A DNA stretch of 64,000 nt from Cliona cf. orientalis (GCA_963930775.1 OZ005698.1:434001-498000), one strand, 5' to 3'; counted from the stretch's first letter, positions 12,118-24,490 are shown. Notes: generated by a model from the letters alone, not told the origin. A program made the numbers and translations.

Positions 12118-15100
12118 ATGGCATCCGGTAGTTCCCCAGATATCAGCAGGCGCACGTGGATCTCCTCCCTGGAACTTCACCGCTTGACATCCAGTGGCCA
12201 ATCTCCAAGTTCCCCAGAAGTTGCAGCCGTACTGAGCCTAGCTCCAAACTCTCCCCTCACAGAAGATGCCAACTGGTTCAAAAAGGTGCCATGCTGCCAC
12301 CTCAAGTCGCTAGAAGATGGTGGAAAGGGACAAGGGATCATTGCCTGTCTCAGATTTGATGATAACCAACAGCGTCTGTGTAAAATCCTTGGAACAAGCA
12401 TGTACCCAGCGCTGGTTCTGCTGACTAACCACCACGTCATACCCTCCAAGTATCATGCAAAAAAGTGGAAGATCTCAGTGCACGGGATGGAAATGAGAAA
12501 GCTTAACGTTGCTTTGGACGAGAAAAGGATTGATGCTTGCAGGTCGTGCTGTGGTCGGGATGGAGTACTGGGTCGCAGCGAACATCCAAGAGCTCCCTGT
12601 CCCTTCCGCGCAGATTTCACTATCCTGGTACTGAGCAAGGAGTTCTCGAGTGAGTTGCTGAAGAATCGAGAGCTCAAGTTTCCTGTCCTTGCCCCTCTTG
12701 ATATGGAGAGCCTCAAGAATGCTCTTCAAAGTGAAAGGTGAGTTTATATCCACCTATCTTAATTATTAAATTTGTTAAATAGTACAGTAGCTTGTAGGGA
12801 GACCAATGCCATTGTTTCTCTTTTATCAACCATCAAAATCACTCTTTTTTTTAGGTTTTACATCTTTAAGCGAGACGAGGGGACTGGCTTGATCCGAGAC
12901 GTGGAATTGACCATTCGCAAAATCCAGGCTCCAACCTCCGACGACCAGCGATCTCTCGACGGTCAAATCACGGCCTACAAGCAGATGTGCCTGCTGCGGT
13001 ACGACATCAACACTGGTGTGTCCCCTGGCGACTCTGGTGCTGGGATCTTCTACAAGAAGGGACCGGAGCGGCTCTTGCTGGGCCTGCATAAGTCCACGGA
13101 AGAGAGTGAGGGATGTCACTCTGGGATCGCCATACATGCCATCTTCCATGCCATCACTGGTGAGACAAAAAAAATGTATTATTATGATTGTACTTTGGTG
13201 TCCCCTTGCTTAGTATCCTTTTCAAACAAACTTGCTTTTAATATACATGCATGTACAGTGGAATTTATCGATAAGTAGTCACCCATAGGCCGAAAATCGG
13301 TGGCCACAAGTCGGTGGCTACAATACAAAGTTTACCTCTTGGAGCTTGAATTCAGTGGTTGTATATAATAAGGGGTGGCCGTCTTACAATATAAATACAC
13401 AGGTTTGACAGTAGTGATGCTTTCAATAGGTGGTGAGGTATGCCAGCTGATTCCCGCTCTCTCCCTGCTGAAGGATGGTAAGATGTACGGCCAGTTGCAG
13501 AGATCATTTTACGATAACGTTCGTGCCTGCTTTGAAGTCAGAGAAGGAACAGCTGGTATATCCATGCAATAGTACCAATCTATTATACTAAGACCTAGAT
13601 AATATTATGTCTGTGAAATCTTAATTTTCTAATTCAATGTGTTAATAGTGTTTCCTTGTCGTAATTATTGTTGATTTTAGTGCAAGTTTCTGACGATGTC
13701 AGAGGAGAAATGACACTAGAGAGGGTGATTCACGTGCTGGACTACATTCTTAAGCAGGAGCTTCTAGACTTACAGGCAGGAGAAGAGCTGACACGGCCGT
13801 CCCTGGATCTGCTGGCTGCCATCTTTGACTACTGTGAGGGATTTGTTAGACGGCATTAGTATTAATAATATAACTTATTATCACTTTTAGTTCGTCAATC
13901 TGACCATGGCACTATTAAGGAGCATGTAAGAACCATCTACCCAGACGAAAAGACCAGGAAAGATTTCTATGAATCCATCTGCAAAGCGGGGGAGAAAATC
14001 TGTCAACTTTGCAATGATCATGAGAAAAAAGAAATTGTAGAGGGATGTTTTGTATGCTGGCAAAAACTCAGCTTGTTCCCCTTGCATAGTTAGTTTAATT
14101 ATTATTTTTAAACCTCTTCTGAAATTGTGAAGCTAGATTTCTTTCCGAAATTTAGGGGCAGTATTTACAAAAGGTACTAATTTTGCAAAGATGAAACTCG
14201 TGCGAAATTCTGAGCAGTTTCAAGATAATCTGATTGTACAGAAAAATTTTGGGGATATTTGCCTTGCGTATCAGCTCCATATTAGGAATAAGAATCACAT
14301 GGATATGCAACAGCAAAGAGAGGATTTCGAGAAGGAGAGAGAACAGTATGAGAATCAGAGTCACATGGAGTTGCAACAGCAAAGAGAGGATTTCGAGAAG
14401 GAGAGAGAGCAGTACGAGGCGAGGGTGAAGGAGGCTCTCCAAGATCGGGAGAAAAGAGAAGCAGAGTTGGTGGAGGAGGGGCGGAAGAAGGAAACGGAGA
14501 TTGATTCTCTCAAGGCCGACTTTGATACAGAGAGGGAAGAGTGGAAAAAGAAATTAAGGAATGCTGAACAATGTGAGTGAGCCAATGCGTATTTTTTTAT
14601 GTATGGAGCTATCACTTTTTTTGTGATATATAATTATTATCATCAATGGTTATTATTAGTGGCGGTGGAAAAAAGTTTGGCTTTGGAGCAACTCCAACAA
14701 ACTATGAGTGAGGCGGTGGCAGAGCTCACGAGCAAACTGGAGCAAGTTGAGGGGGAGAGAAATAAGTTGAATACAGAAAATGAAGAATTAGCCAAACGTA
14801 TGTGACACATAATTATTATAATCAACTCTCTGGGAGAGGGGTGGTGGGGTATACGTAGGCTGGGGGTGGAGGAAGGCAGAGCTAGGGGGAGGGCTCTTAA
14901 TAACTATGAACTTGTTTAAATTTTGGCTGCAGAAGTTCGATACCAGTCACCCGAGAGGTCATCTTCCCAACCACCTGGCAGGCATTACAGTGAGCCAGCT
15001 ATCCGCCCAAGACCTTCACAATATGTGAGTATATCTATGGTATAACAATTATTAAATAGAATCTGATTCTCATCTCAACAATAATACTATATATACATGT

Positions 15101-15721
15101 ATATAGCCGACAAGGCGAATACCTCGAGAGGACAACCCTTTTGAGCATTTCTGGCACCGTGATATTTCTGAAGTGTTGCATAAGGACCTAGCTCTGAGGA
15201 AAAAATTGGCCAAGTACTTTACAAAGAACACTGGTAGTGAAGGTAATGTATAATTATTATAGCTGTAAATTATACTGTCTGTTCGGGACACCCTTGGGAC
15301 AGCATTAAGTGTCCTGATTAAAGAAGGTGTTCTCATTTCAGGGGTGTCCTCATAGAGGGGTTCTACTGTATTCAAGTCATTGATGTTAATTTGTCGTTCT
15401 GGTATAATAGGTGATGGAACGTGGGAACACCTGATTGTTCACTTGAACAACACCAAACCAAACTTCCGTATGAACGCCGAGACACTCGAGTCTCACCCTG
15501 TGCCAGAGATACTATTGAATATTGTCCTGGAGTGGAGCAAGGTTGGTGGGAAGGTGACTGTGGAGGAGTTCAGCAAGGTCAGTAAAGAGCTGGGGATTGG
15601 AAGAGTGGAACACGTTCTCCGTGAGGCGGAAAGGACTGCTTACGATACTCCAGGAGTAGAGCCCACTGGCAATGACGATTTATTTTCTGATTATCATGAT
15701 AGTGATGCTGCACGAGTATAA
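12118..15721 (+). CDS. Trypsin-like serine protease with coiled coil and C-terminal death-fold-like region
   Basis: Ten exons (12118-12737, 12855-13159, 13430-13555, 13681-13833, 13891-14088, 14162-14572, 14660-14797, 14933-15024, 15107-15242, 15411-15721) encode about 829 residues. The first 300 carry a chymotrypsin-fold triad: His105 or His106 in LTNHHV, Asp166 in ADFTIL, Ser267 in SPGDSGAG. No signal peptide or activation peptide is seen, so it is probably an intracellular, constitutively folded protease like FAM111 or HtrA types rather than a digestive trypsin. Residues about 490-650 form a Glu/Lys/Arg-rich coiled coil with a tandem repeat of QQQREDFEKEREQYE. Residues about 690-800 (WEHLIVHLN, PVPEILLNIVLEWSKVGGK, LGIGRVEHVLREA) have the helix and Trp pattern of a death domain. 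The role as a death or immune effector is inference, strengthened by the death-fold array immediately downstream. Confidence 0.78.
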
Positions 15722-15885
15722 TTTTTATAGTAGTGTGATATTATAGTTTCTGTGTGGTTGATATTATATTATTAATAATATTATGATTATATGAAAAACT
15801 TGACCACATCCCCAGTAGCTGCAGCTGCATAGTGCTAGCAGTGCACCTGGTAATGGTCGTCAACACATTGACTGATTGGTGTTCT

Positions 15886-15906
15886 GCTAATTAACGCATG
15901 CGCATT
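15886..15906 (+). promoter_or_regulatory. Conserved upstream block of L1
   Basis: GCTAATTAACGCATGCGCAT ends 77 nt before the L1 start codon. The same block precedes all six array genes. Its GCATGCGC core resembles NRF1-type sites. Confidence 0.45.
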
Positions 15907-15982
15907 GCTGCTAGCCACTTGCTCTGGATCCCATTTAATTTTAATTTTCCTGTCAAGGAAATAAAGCAAGTAGTACCGGACC

Positions 15983-18595
15983 ATGGCGGAGTCATTGGAG
16001 TACAAAGCTCTATTGTCATGTTTCGACGACCTAGTGACGGCTCTAAAATTCGATCCTGCATCATTATCCGTTGAGTTAGCAGCTAAGGGGCTGGTGCCTC
16101 CTCACGAGTTCTCCCGTCCAAGGTTGAGAACAAATTTTGATCAGGCACACGAGCTGGCTGGCTGCATTCTGGACCGAGTGGAGCTTGATCCGAATCGATA
16201 TCACGACATTTTTGAGGTATTCTCTCGCCATGAGTGGCTGCAAGACTTCGTTAACATCCTCCAGGCTGCACATGGTAAATTCAACCATTAATTAAATAAT
16301 TATTTGCACTATCATGGCGTATAACTTATAATCTTTTTCCATACTACGATAGAACGGCTCAAAGAGGATATTTCAAGATCCAAAGAAGTGTCAGTTGATC
16401 AACTGAGTTATAGGCTTAACAATCCGGGCCCGGGGCCAGACGAACTATTATGTAAGCCTATTATTAAAATTTAACATTAAAATTTCAACTAATGTTCTAG
16501 CACACAAACATTATCATTATTATTATTATAGCTTGTCAAAGTGATATTGATGGAAATGTCTTTACACCTGATCTTGGCGAGATCCCACTCCGTGCAACAG
16601 CCTTTAAGATTCCAAACCCAATCGTTCGCCCCAGTGACCTGGATGAAGATGATGAGGAAGACCTTTATGCTCAAATCGACGAACTGACTCGAAAGATTGA
16701 GATCAAATTTGGGAAATTATTTGACCGAATTTTCACATCTTTTCGAGAATCTCGAGAAGTGGACTGTGATAGGCTAGTCATTACGCTGATCGAAAAGGAA
16801 AAATTATTCAAAAAGAGTGAGCTATCTAAGGTAACTAGCGTGTCTGATGTATTCAAGGCTATCCGACCATACTGTTCATACTTCAACTATGATATTCTCG
16901 AAAGGTTGGTTCGGATTAACGGATCTTCAAAGGAGGATCGTTATCTCAAGAAGTATATTCGAGCTTTCTCTGCCTATTGCAAAGCTGTGCCTTGTGTAGA
17001 AAGAGTCTGTGGTAGTGACCACGAAGACACAATATCAAAACGAGCCAAGCTCAAGTTTAAGCTCAAGTTTGATAGAGAGCAGCTCAAACCAGACGCTGTT
17101 CGCTCTATTAAGTACAACATAGCCAAACACCTAGAAGTGAAGCCCAGTGCTCTCTATCTTTGCCGAATTGATGAAGGGTGTGTTTCGTTGGAGTTTCTGG
17201 TACCCACTTTCATCCTGGAGGAGAGTCTTCCAGCTTTAACAGATGCACAAATGATGGCACTTCATCAAGATGTTAAAGCACTTGCTATTGAGTGTAAAGA
17301 ACTCAAATTTAATGTGGTAAGCATAGTGACATGACCATGCATGACTCTCATATCATGTGGATATTTTATCTTATCTGTAGAATATTCCATTTCCATTCGA
17401 AAGAAGGAGCCTGCTGAACCCGCTGAAAAGTAAACGCTATTACTTTTGTATGACCTGACAATATATTATTGTCCCATAATGCACAGTGCCTAATAAGGAG
17501 TAGCTACTACAAGATAGTGGGGTAACTGATCCTCAGGGTAAAGGTTAGGATGTGGATTTTTTGCCCGTACTATCGTGATATACTAAGTGCAAAGGGTGTA
17601 ATTAGTACTGGGCATCCCCTGTAAGGTTTTCTGCACCCACCCTCTGTACTGTGATAGAAGCCTAGAAGCCACTTCAGAAGGTCCAACCATCGTTTGGATC
17701 CACTTGTTAGGGTTCTAAATAATGCTTGCTATCACTATACATTTTAGAGAAACATAAAGAAAAAACCCAGCACCACTCGCGTGCTTCCCGTGTCAGGCGC
17801 TCAACAAAAAAATTCATGAAGTGGATCAGGAAATTCCCCACCAAGCGACGATCACGATCGCGTGCAACCTTGGATAAACTTGCAACTGATAATCCATTGT
17901 ATTGTGCCCCTGATGATATTGATGAACACTCATTCGATCAAGGTGCGTGTGGTCATTCTGCAACAGCTTATTCTGGTGTGTCAGTCGATTTTCCTCATAT
18001 ACATGTCCCACCAAACTTAAAAAATCGCTGCTTTTCACCAAAGCAATTCTCCTCCGAGGGTTCCAGTCCAAGGAGAAAATTTAGTCTCAACTCACCTTCT
18101 GATTTTCATGATCGTTATAATGTCATACATTGCACCAGCAGTGATCACGAAGGAACAGTTTCTCACCAACTCACTAACTCACTCTCTGAGCTGAGCATAC
18201 ATTTACCACGCACTCTCTCACTACCTGATCCGAATATATCCCCAGGAACACCGAATACTAGCAGACCAGGAACTCCGCTCCACTTAACCTTGGGCCGCAA
18301 ACAAGTCCTATTTGGGGAGAAAATCGTAACTCCATTTGCCACTGGTCACCGCCGGCACTCTCCAAAACTAAAAGAGATATCCAAATCTGATGACAATAAT
18401 ATCCCAACTACACCTACGGATTCAAGTGACGGGGGATTTGGCCAATGGCCAATGCACCAAAGGTTCGTATCTGATATACATAGAAAGACACGAGCAAAAC
18501 GGTTACCTTTACTAGCGGCTCCTCAGGCAACCGAGCAGGAGGATAATATTTGGAAATACATGAGTTTGACAGCTTCAGGACACCAAGAAAATTAA
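15983..18595 (+). CDS. L1: CARD-like death-fold protein with conserved core and Ser-rich basic tail
   Basis: Exons 15983-16274, 16353-16451, 16532-17316, 17381-17429, 17748-18595 give 690 residues. Residues 1-97 (starting MAESLEYKALL) show six predicted helices with the AAKGLVPP turn and PNRYHDIF...W pattern of sponge CARD-like domains. After a linker, residues about 170-390 hold a core with PYCSYFNYDILERLV, CKAVPCVERVC and CRIDEGCVSLEFLVP: first helical, then alternating strand and helix that might be ferredoxin-like. Exon 5 encodes a basic amphipathic stretch (KKFMKWIRKF) and a disordered tail rich in SP/TP sites. Nearly all introns are phase 1. The family is recognised only at fold level, and its function is unknown. 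L1 lies 261 bp after the protease/death-fold gene on the same strand. Confidence 0.75.
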
Positions 18596-18977
18596 TTGCA
18601 ACTTTCTTCTAATTTGAATCGCCTTGAACTGTACTGTAGCTTACAATTAATACTATTACTCACCGTAGTACATCACAGTGGCCAAAAGTTTGCGTGCAAT
18701 TAAAGTAGTTACATGCTGAAACGACTCAAAAGTGTTGATTGTTGCTATTTTTTCTCTTTATTTCAATATTTTTTGTAGGTAGCTAAGCTTACCAGTGTTG
18801 ATGTGTACTGTAGGCCTAAATACCAGTATTTTGATATCACTGTCCTACGTGTAGCCTTGCCGTACCTTTTAAGACATCAATTTCATAATTTAGGACATTG
18901 TGATGAGTTATGAAAATTTAATTTGAGACATCAAGATTTTGATCATGCAGGTTCTCTGTCCCTATGAGAGTCTTGTA
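18596..18977. other. 3' flank of L1, conserved in the array
   Basis: No gene. The region is nearly identical to the flanks after L2 (22786-23160) and L3 (30951-31361), ending in CCTATGAGAGTCTTGTA, so it was copied with the genes. Confidence 0.7.
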
Positions 18978-19032
18978 AGCATAGTTTCAAAGTCAGATCA
19001 GGTGAGCACATTAGTCTGTGAGATAGCTGTCC
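18978..19032 (-). pseudogene. POLR3D last-exon fragment at an array junction
   Basis: About 55 bp beginning AGCATAGTTTCAAAGTCAG match the last POLR3D exon (35379-35428), apart from a 4 bp insertion and two substitutions. In the antisense frame it encodes part of LSHRLVCSPDFETM. It marks the edge of a duplicated unit. Confidence 0.85.
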
Positions 19033-19087
19033 TCGAGACCACCACTCGCCTGCTACTCCCAGTGGTGGAGGAGGAAGACGGCTGTGA

Positions 19088-19088
19088 C

Positions 19089-19113
<25 letters not shown>
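19088..19113. repeat. Poly-G tract upstream of F1
   Basis: About 25 G residues in a row. A corresponding shorter run lies upstream of F2 at 27244-27257, with another at 27327-27339. Confidence 0.85.
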
Positions 19114-19119
<6 letters not shown>

Positions 19120-19300
19120 GGGTATATCACATGTCTACCACAATAGGGATCTATTGAAGGACTGTCATGCAAGGGGGGGCACGTGCCCCTGGTGCCCCCC
19201 TGGTTCCGCCGCCTATGACTCCGACATGCTGATTTACTAAGCTCGAGACTAAGCTATGTACCTAGCCTAGCGACGAGCCACGCCCATCATACGATATTAA

Positions 19301-19321
19301 GCTAATTAACGCATGCGCATT
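19301..19321 (+). promoter_or_regulatory. Conserved upstream block of F1
   Basis: GCTAATTAACGCATGCGCAT, ending 66 nt before the F1 start codon; same block as at L1. Confidence 0.45.
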
Positions 19322-19386
19322 CATGCAGTTCACTACTATTTAATTAAGTTGCCCTGACTGTTGTGATCAGTTTCCTATAGAGCAGC

Positions 19387-20081
19387 ATGGCGGAGTCATT
19401 CGAGTACAAAGCTCTGTTGGAGTGTCTTGACAGTCTAGTAACAGCTCTAAAGTTCGATCCTGCATCGCTAGCTGTTGAACTGGCTGCTAAAGGCCTGGTT
19501 CCTCCCGGAGATGTCACTAATCAGCGATCATGCGATTTGGGGGAACAAGCTCGCGAATTGGCAGGAAGAATTTTAAACAGAGTGAAGCTTGCCCCAAATC
19601 GCTATCACGACATTATTAAAATTTTTTCTAGGCACCTGTGGATGGAAGATTTTGTTAAAATCCTCGAAACTGCTTATAATGGTAAGCAAAACAACGATAA
19701 TTTTGCAAATTGCATCAATGTTTGATTCCAAGCAATAATAATATAGCTACAGAGCTTGCATGATTGAAAATATTATTTATAAAAAATTGTCCTGTATAGA
19801 TTCCAGCAGGCACACTATAGCTGCACATAATGAGACAGCACTAGTGGAAATCAACGGTTCAACAAAGGAGCAGTGTGCAGCACATAATGAAACAGGTAAG
19901 TTTAGCTAAATTATTTTAATATCAGCCAATAAAATATCATGTTATTTTAGCTTGTGAATTCTCATGTGATCTTGGTGAACCAAAACTAACATTGCCAATT
20001 GCAACTGGGAATGACATAGAGCTACCAAGAAATGAAGGCAAGTATATTATAGTGCATGATGATAGAATTTTTGGTTGTTGA
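19387..20081 (+). CDS. F1: short CARD-only member of the array
   Basis: Exons 19387-19681, 19800-19895, 19951-20081 give 173 residues. Residues 1-97 (starting MAESFEYKALL) are a CARD-like domain paralogous to that of L1. The rest is a linker matching F3 up to CEFSCDLGE, then sequence matching a later F3 exon (LATG..., RNEG). The core present in F3 (about 240 residues) is therefore absent, as if removed by an internal deletion. Reading on into the next intron gives a stop at 20079. Alternatively the exon ends at 20037 with a GC donor (AG|GCAAGT) in phase 1, which would splice to L2 exon 2 at 20548. CARD-only proteins in other animals act as decoys; that role here is inference. Confidence 0.65.
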
Positions 20082-20099
20082 TTGGGACTCGGCTATTCA

Positions 20100-20120
20100 G
20101 CTAATTAGTGCATGCGCATT
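20100..20120 (+). promoter_or_regulatory. Conserved upstream block of L2
   Basis: GCTAATTAGTGCATGCGCAT, ending 79 nt before the L2 start codon. Confidence 0.45.
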
Positions 20121-20198
20121 GCTGCTAGCTACTTTGCCCTCGGCTCTGGATCCCCATTTAATTAATTTCATGTCAAGAAAAATAAAGCAAGTAGTACC

Positions 20199-22785
20199 AT
20201 GGCGGAGTCATTGGAGTACAAAGCTCTATTGTCATGTTTCGATGACCTAGTGACGGCTCTAAAATTCGATTCTGCATCATTATCCGTTGAGCTAGCAGCT
20301 AAGGGGCTGGTGCCTCCTCACGAGTTCTCAGCCTATCCGAGGCTGAGAACAAACTTGGATCAGGCACACGAGCTGGCTGGCTGCATTCTGGACCGAGTGA
20401 AGCTTGCTCCGAATCGATATCACAACATTTTTCCGAGTCTCGCCATGAGTGGCTAAGATTTCATTAACATCCTCCAGGCTGCACATGGTAAAATTCAAAA
20501 TGAATAATAATCATATTAATAAAGATTCTTTTTCCATGCTACGATAGAACGGCTCAAAGAGGATGTTCCAAGATCCAAAGAAATGTCAGTTGATGAATTG
20601 AGTTACAAGCTTAACAATCCAGGGCCAGACGAATTATGTAAGCCTATTAAATTTAACATTAATTTTTAACTATGCTAGCACACAAACATTATTATTATTG
20701 TTATTATTATTATTATAATAGCTTGTCAAAGTGATATTGATGGAAACGTCTTTACGCCTGATCTTGGTGAGATCCCACACAGCCATGCAACAGCCTTTAA
20801 GATTCCAAACCCAATTGTTCGCCCCAGTGACCTGGATGAGGATGATAAGGAAAAACTTTATGCTCAAATCAATGAACTGACTCGAAAGATTGAAATCAAA
20901 TTTGGGAAATTATTTGATCAAATTTTCATATCCTTTCGAGAATCTCGAGAAGTGCACTTTGATAAGCTAGTTGTTACTCTGATCAAGAATGAAAAATTAT
21001 TCAAGGAGGGTGAGCTATCTAAGGCAACTAGCGTGTCTGATGTATTCAAGGCTATCCGACCATACTGTTCATACTTCAACTACGATGTTCTCGAAACGTT
21101 GGTTCGGGTTAACGGATCTTCAAAGGAGGAGCGTTATCTCAAGAAGTACATTCAAGCTTTCTCTGCCTACTGCAAAGCTGTGCCTTGCGTAGAAAGAATC
21201 TGTGGTAGTGACCATGAAGAGACAATATCGAAACGAACCAAGCTCATGTTTAAGCTCGAGTTTGATAGAGAGCAGCTCAAGCCGGACACTGTTCGCTCTA
21301 TTAAGTATAACATAGCCAAACACCTAGAAGTGAGGCCCAGTGCTCTCTATCTCTGCCGAATTGATGAAGGGTGTGTTTCGTTGGAGTTTCTGATACCCAC
21401 TTTCATCCTGGAGGAGAGTCTTCCAGCTTTAACAGATGCACAAATGATGGCACTTCATCAAGATGTTAAAGCGCTTGCTATTGAGTGTAAAGAACTCAAA
21501 TTTAATGTGGTAAGCATAGTGACATGACCATGCATGACTCTCGTATCATGTGGATATTTTATCTTATCTGTAGAATATTCCATTTCCATTCAAAAGAAGG
21601 AGCCCGCTGAGAAGCAAAGAAGGTAAACGCTATTAATTTTGTATGACCTGAAAATGTATTATTGTCCCATAATGCACAGTGCCTAATAAGGAGTAGCTAC
21701 TACAAGATAGTGGGGCAAATCCACAGGGTAAAGGTTAGGATGTGGATTTTTGCCCTTATTTATAGTGATATACTAAGTGCAAAGGGTGTAATTAGTACTG
21801 GGCATCCCCTGTAAGGTTTTCTGCACCCACCCTCTGTACTGTGATAGAAGCCTAGAAGCCACTCCAGAAGGTCCAACCATCATTTGGATCCACTTGTTAG
21901 GATTCTAAATAATGCTTGCTATCACTATACATTTTAGAAAAACATAAAGAAAAAACCCAGCACCACTCGCGTGCTTTCCGTGTCAGGCGCTCAACAAAAA
22001 AATTCATGAAGTGGATCAGGAAATTCCCCACCAAGCGACGATCACGATCGCGTGCAACCTTGGATAAACTTGCAACTGATAATCCATTGTATTGCCCCCC
22101 TGATGATATTGATGATCACTCATTCGATCAAGGTGCGTGTGGTCATTCTGCAACAGCTTATTCTGGTGTGTCAGTCGACTTTCCTCATATACATGTCCCA
22201 CCAAACTTAAAAAATCGCTGCTTTTCACCAAAGCAATTCTCCTCCGAGGGTTCCAGTCCAAGGAGAAAATTTAGTCTCAACTCACCTTCTGATTTTCATG
22301 ATTGTTATAATGTCATGCATTGCACCAGCAGTGATCACGAAGGAACAGTTTCTCACCAACTCACTAACTCACTCTCTGAGCTGAGCATACATTTACCACG
22401 CACTCTCTCACTACCTGATCCGAATATATCCCCAGGAACACCGAATACTAGCGAACCAGGAACTCCGCTCCACTTAACCTTGGGCCGCAAACAAGTCCTA
22501 TTTGGGGAGAAAAGCATAAATCCATTTGCCACTGGTCACCGCCGGCACTCTCCAAAGCTAAAAGAGATCTCCAAATCTGATGACAATAATATCCCAACTA
22601 CACCTACGGATTCAAGTGACGGGGGATTTGGCCAATGGCCAATGCACCAAAGGTTCGTATCTGATATACATAGAAAGACACGAGCAAAACGGTTATCTTT
22701 ACTAGCGGCTCCTCAGGCAACCGAGCAGGAGGATAATGTTTGGAAATACATGAGTTTGACAGCTTCAGGACGCCAAGAAAATTAA
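20199..22785 (+). CDS. L2: array member with a damaged CARD exon and intact core and tail
   Basis: Start matches L1 and L3 (MAESLEYKALL). Relative to L3, bases around 20431-20456 carry small deletions, so the first exon shifts frame after PNRYHNIF and stops at 20454-20456. The remaining exons are intact and phase-compatible: 20548-20637, 20722-21509, 21574-21622, 21938-22785 encode the same core (PYCSYFNYDVLETLV, CRIDEGCVSLEFLIP) and Ser-rich tail as L1. Either L2 is a pseudogene in progress, or its core is expressed by splicing from F1 exon 3 and skipping the broken exon. The tail is almost identical to L1, while the 5' half is almost identical to L3. Confidence 0.6.
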
Positions 22786-23160
22786 TTGCAACTCTCTTCT
22801 AATTTGAATCACCTTGAACTGTACTGTAGCTTACAATTAATACTATTACTCACTGTAGTACATCACAGTGGCCAAAATTTTGTGTGCAATTAAAGTAGTT
22901 ACATACTGAAACGACTCAAAAGTGTTGATTATTGCTATTTTTTCTCTTTATTTCAATATTTTTTGTAGGTAAGCTTACCGGTGTTGATGTGTGCTGTATA
23001 TACCAGTATTTTGATATCACTGTCCTATGTGTAGCCTTGCCGTACCTTTTAAGACATCAATTTCATAATTTAGGACATTGTGATGAGTTATGAAATTTGA
23101 TTTACACTAGACATCAAGATTTCGATCATGCAGGTTCTCTGTCCCTATGAGAGTCTTGTA
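22786..23160. other. 3' flank of L2, conserved in the array
   Basis: No gene. Copy of the L1 and L3 3' flanks, ending at the TTAA where the 3.96 kb element inserted. Confidence 0.7.
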
Positions 23161-23708
23161 TTAAGGTACCATTTAATTGCGTGGGCGTGAGCGTCAGGAA
23201 TGGCTAATTCAATTAGCGAATCGTGAAGGGGCGTGGCCGAAGAGGCCATACGAGTGTTTTTGGTCGAAGGTGGGCGTGTCCAGAATCGGCCAGGGATGAT
23301 TATGCGCGTGTAATTAGCGACCGGAAGTGGCCCCTGAAGAAAAGGCCGGTAATTGCCCACATCAAAGCAAGATCAAAGCATTCTTGCTTAACTATTAACC
23401 GCAACGACTTAATTACACACTAAGTAGAAAAAAAGAAAAAAGGAATAGGGAAGAAGAAAAGTCTTAGGGGTCTATAAATCATTTTGTGCCACTTTTTTTA
23501 TATGGGCATGCAGAATGGGTCAAAATTAGTCATTTGATGTGACAGAATCTTGATTCACACCTTAGAATTAAAGTTACAGCACTTTAAAGTTTCCCCATAT
23601 GTTTGTATAGGAAGCCATGCATTTGCAATGTTTGCCCCTACGGATCGCGGGGTACGTTGACGACCCTGTACCTTCCGCACGTGGTACCTATATAGGCATG
23701 GCACAGTG

Positions 23709-24263
23709 ATGGCAGCAATCAGAGAAGCAAAGTATACAGTTTGTACTTATTGTAGAGTCACTATTACTCCCTACAAGAAACTGCTCGAGCATATTGCAGC
23801 AGCACACAGGGGAAAACGTCCATTTGAGTGTCTTCAGTGTAGGAGAACCTTCACTCAGCAAGCTCATCGAGATGCACATTCAAGGATACATACAGGAGAG
23901 AGACCATATGTTTGTGACAAGTGTGGAGATTCCTTTAAGCAATCTGGACACCTTCAGCGTCATAAAAGAAGATACCATCAACCGGTCTGTCAACTTCCTT
24001 TCAAATGTGACAAATGTTCGTCCACATTTGCCCAGAAGTGGGATCTGGATATGCATGATCTAGCCCATCACAAGAAAGGACTAGACGCTAGACCATATGA
24101 ATGTCACAAGTGTGGGCGTGCTTTTACTCAACCATCAAACCTCAAAAGACATCTAAAAAGAGTTGATTGTACAGCTAACTGCAAATGTGAGGAGTGTGAA
24201 CAAAATTTCAGTTCTGCAGGCCACCTTAGACTTCATACGTCAAATGTGCATGGCAAACCATAG
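23709..24263 (+). CDS. Intronless six-finger C2H2 zinc-finger protein inside the piggyBac-like element
   Basis: About 184 residues from ATG 23709 (an in-frame GTG precedes it) to a stop at 24261-24263. It contains six C2H2-type units: CTYC/HIAAAH, CLQC/HSRIH with the TGERP linker, CDKC/HKRRYH, CDKC/HDLAHH, CHKC/H...C (last ligand probably Cys) and CEEC/HTSNVH. It is likely a DNA-binding nuclear protein; there is no KRAB, BED or transposase domain. A TATATA-like motif (CCTATATAGG) lies about 15-25 nt before the start. The frame is open and regular, which suggests selection or recent arrival. Whether it is cargo or a gene needed by the element is unknown. Confidence 0.8.
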   Translation: MAAIREAKYTVCTYCRVTITPYKKLLEHIAAAHRGKRPFECLQCRRTFTQQAHRDAHSRIHTGERPYVCDKCGDSFKQSGHLQRHKRRYHQPVCQLPFKCDKCSSTFAQKWDLDMHDLAHHKKGLDARPYECHKCGRAFTQPSNLKRHLKRVDCTANCKCEECEQNFSSAGHLRLHTSNVHGKP

Positions 24264-24412
24264 ACAGTTAGCGATACTGCATTCTTAACACATAAGTTTC
24301 TACACACTAGTGTGCTATTAATTTCAGCAGATGACTTCCTATATGAATATGTGCGGCAGGCATACTGATTATGGAATTTCTTCTGGCCAGCATGCACTGT
24401 AGGAACCTACCT

Positions 24413-24460
24413 AGTCTTGTACCCAGCCCCCTTTCATGCATGGGCAGGCACGAGACTAGG
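24413..24460. repeat. Small palindromic repeat
   Basis: CCTAGTCTTGTACCCAGCCC followed by its near-complement ending CACGAGACTAGG. A related palindrome is at 40850-40892 in the GLE1 intron. Confidence 0.6.
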
Positions 24461-24490
24461 AACCTACTTCTACTAGACCCACTTTGCCAT

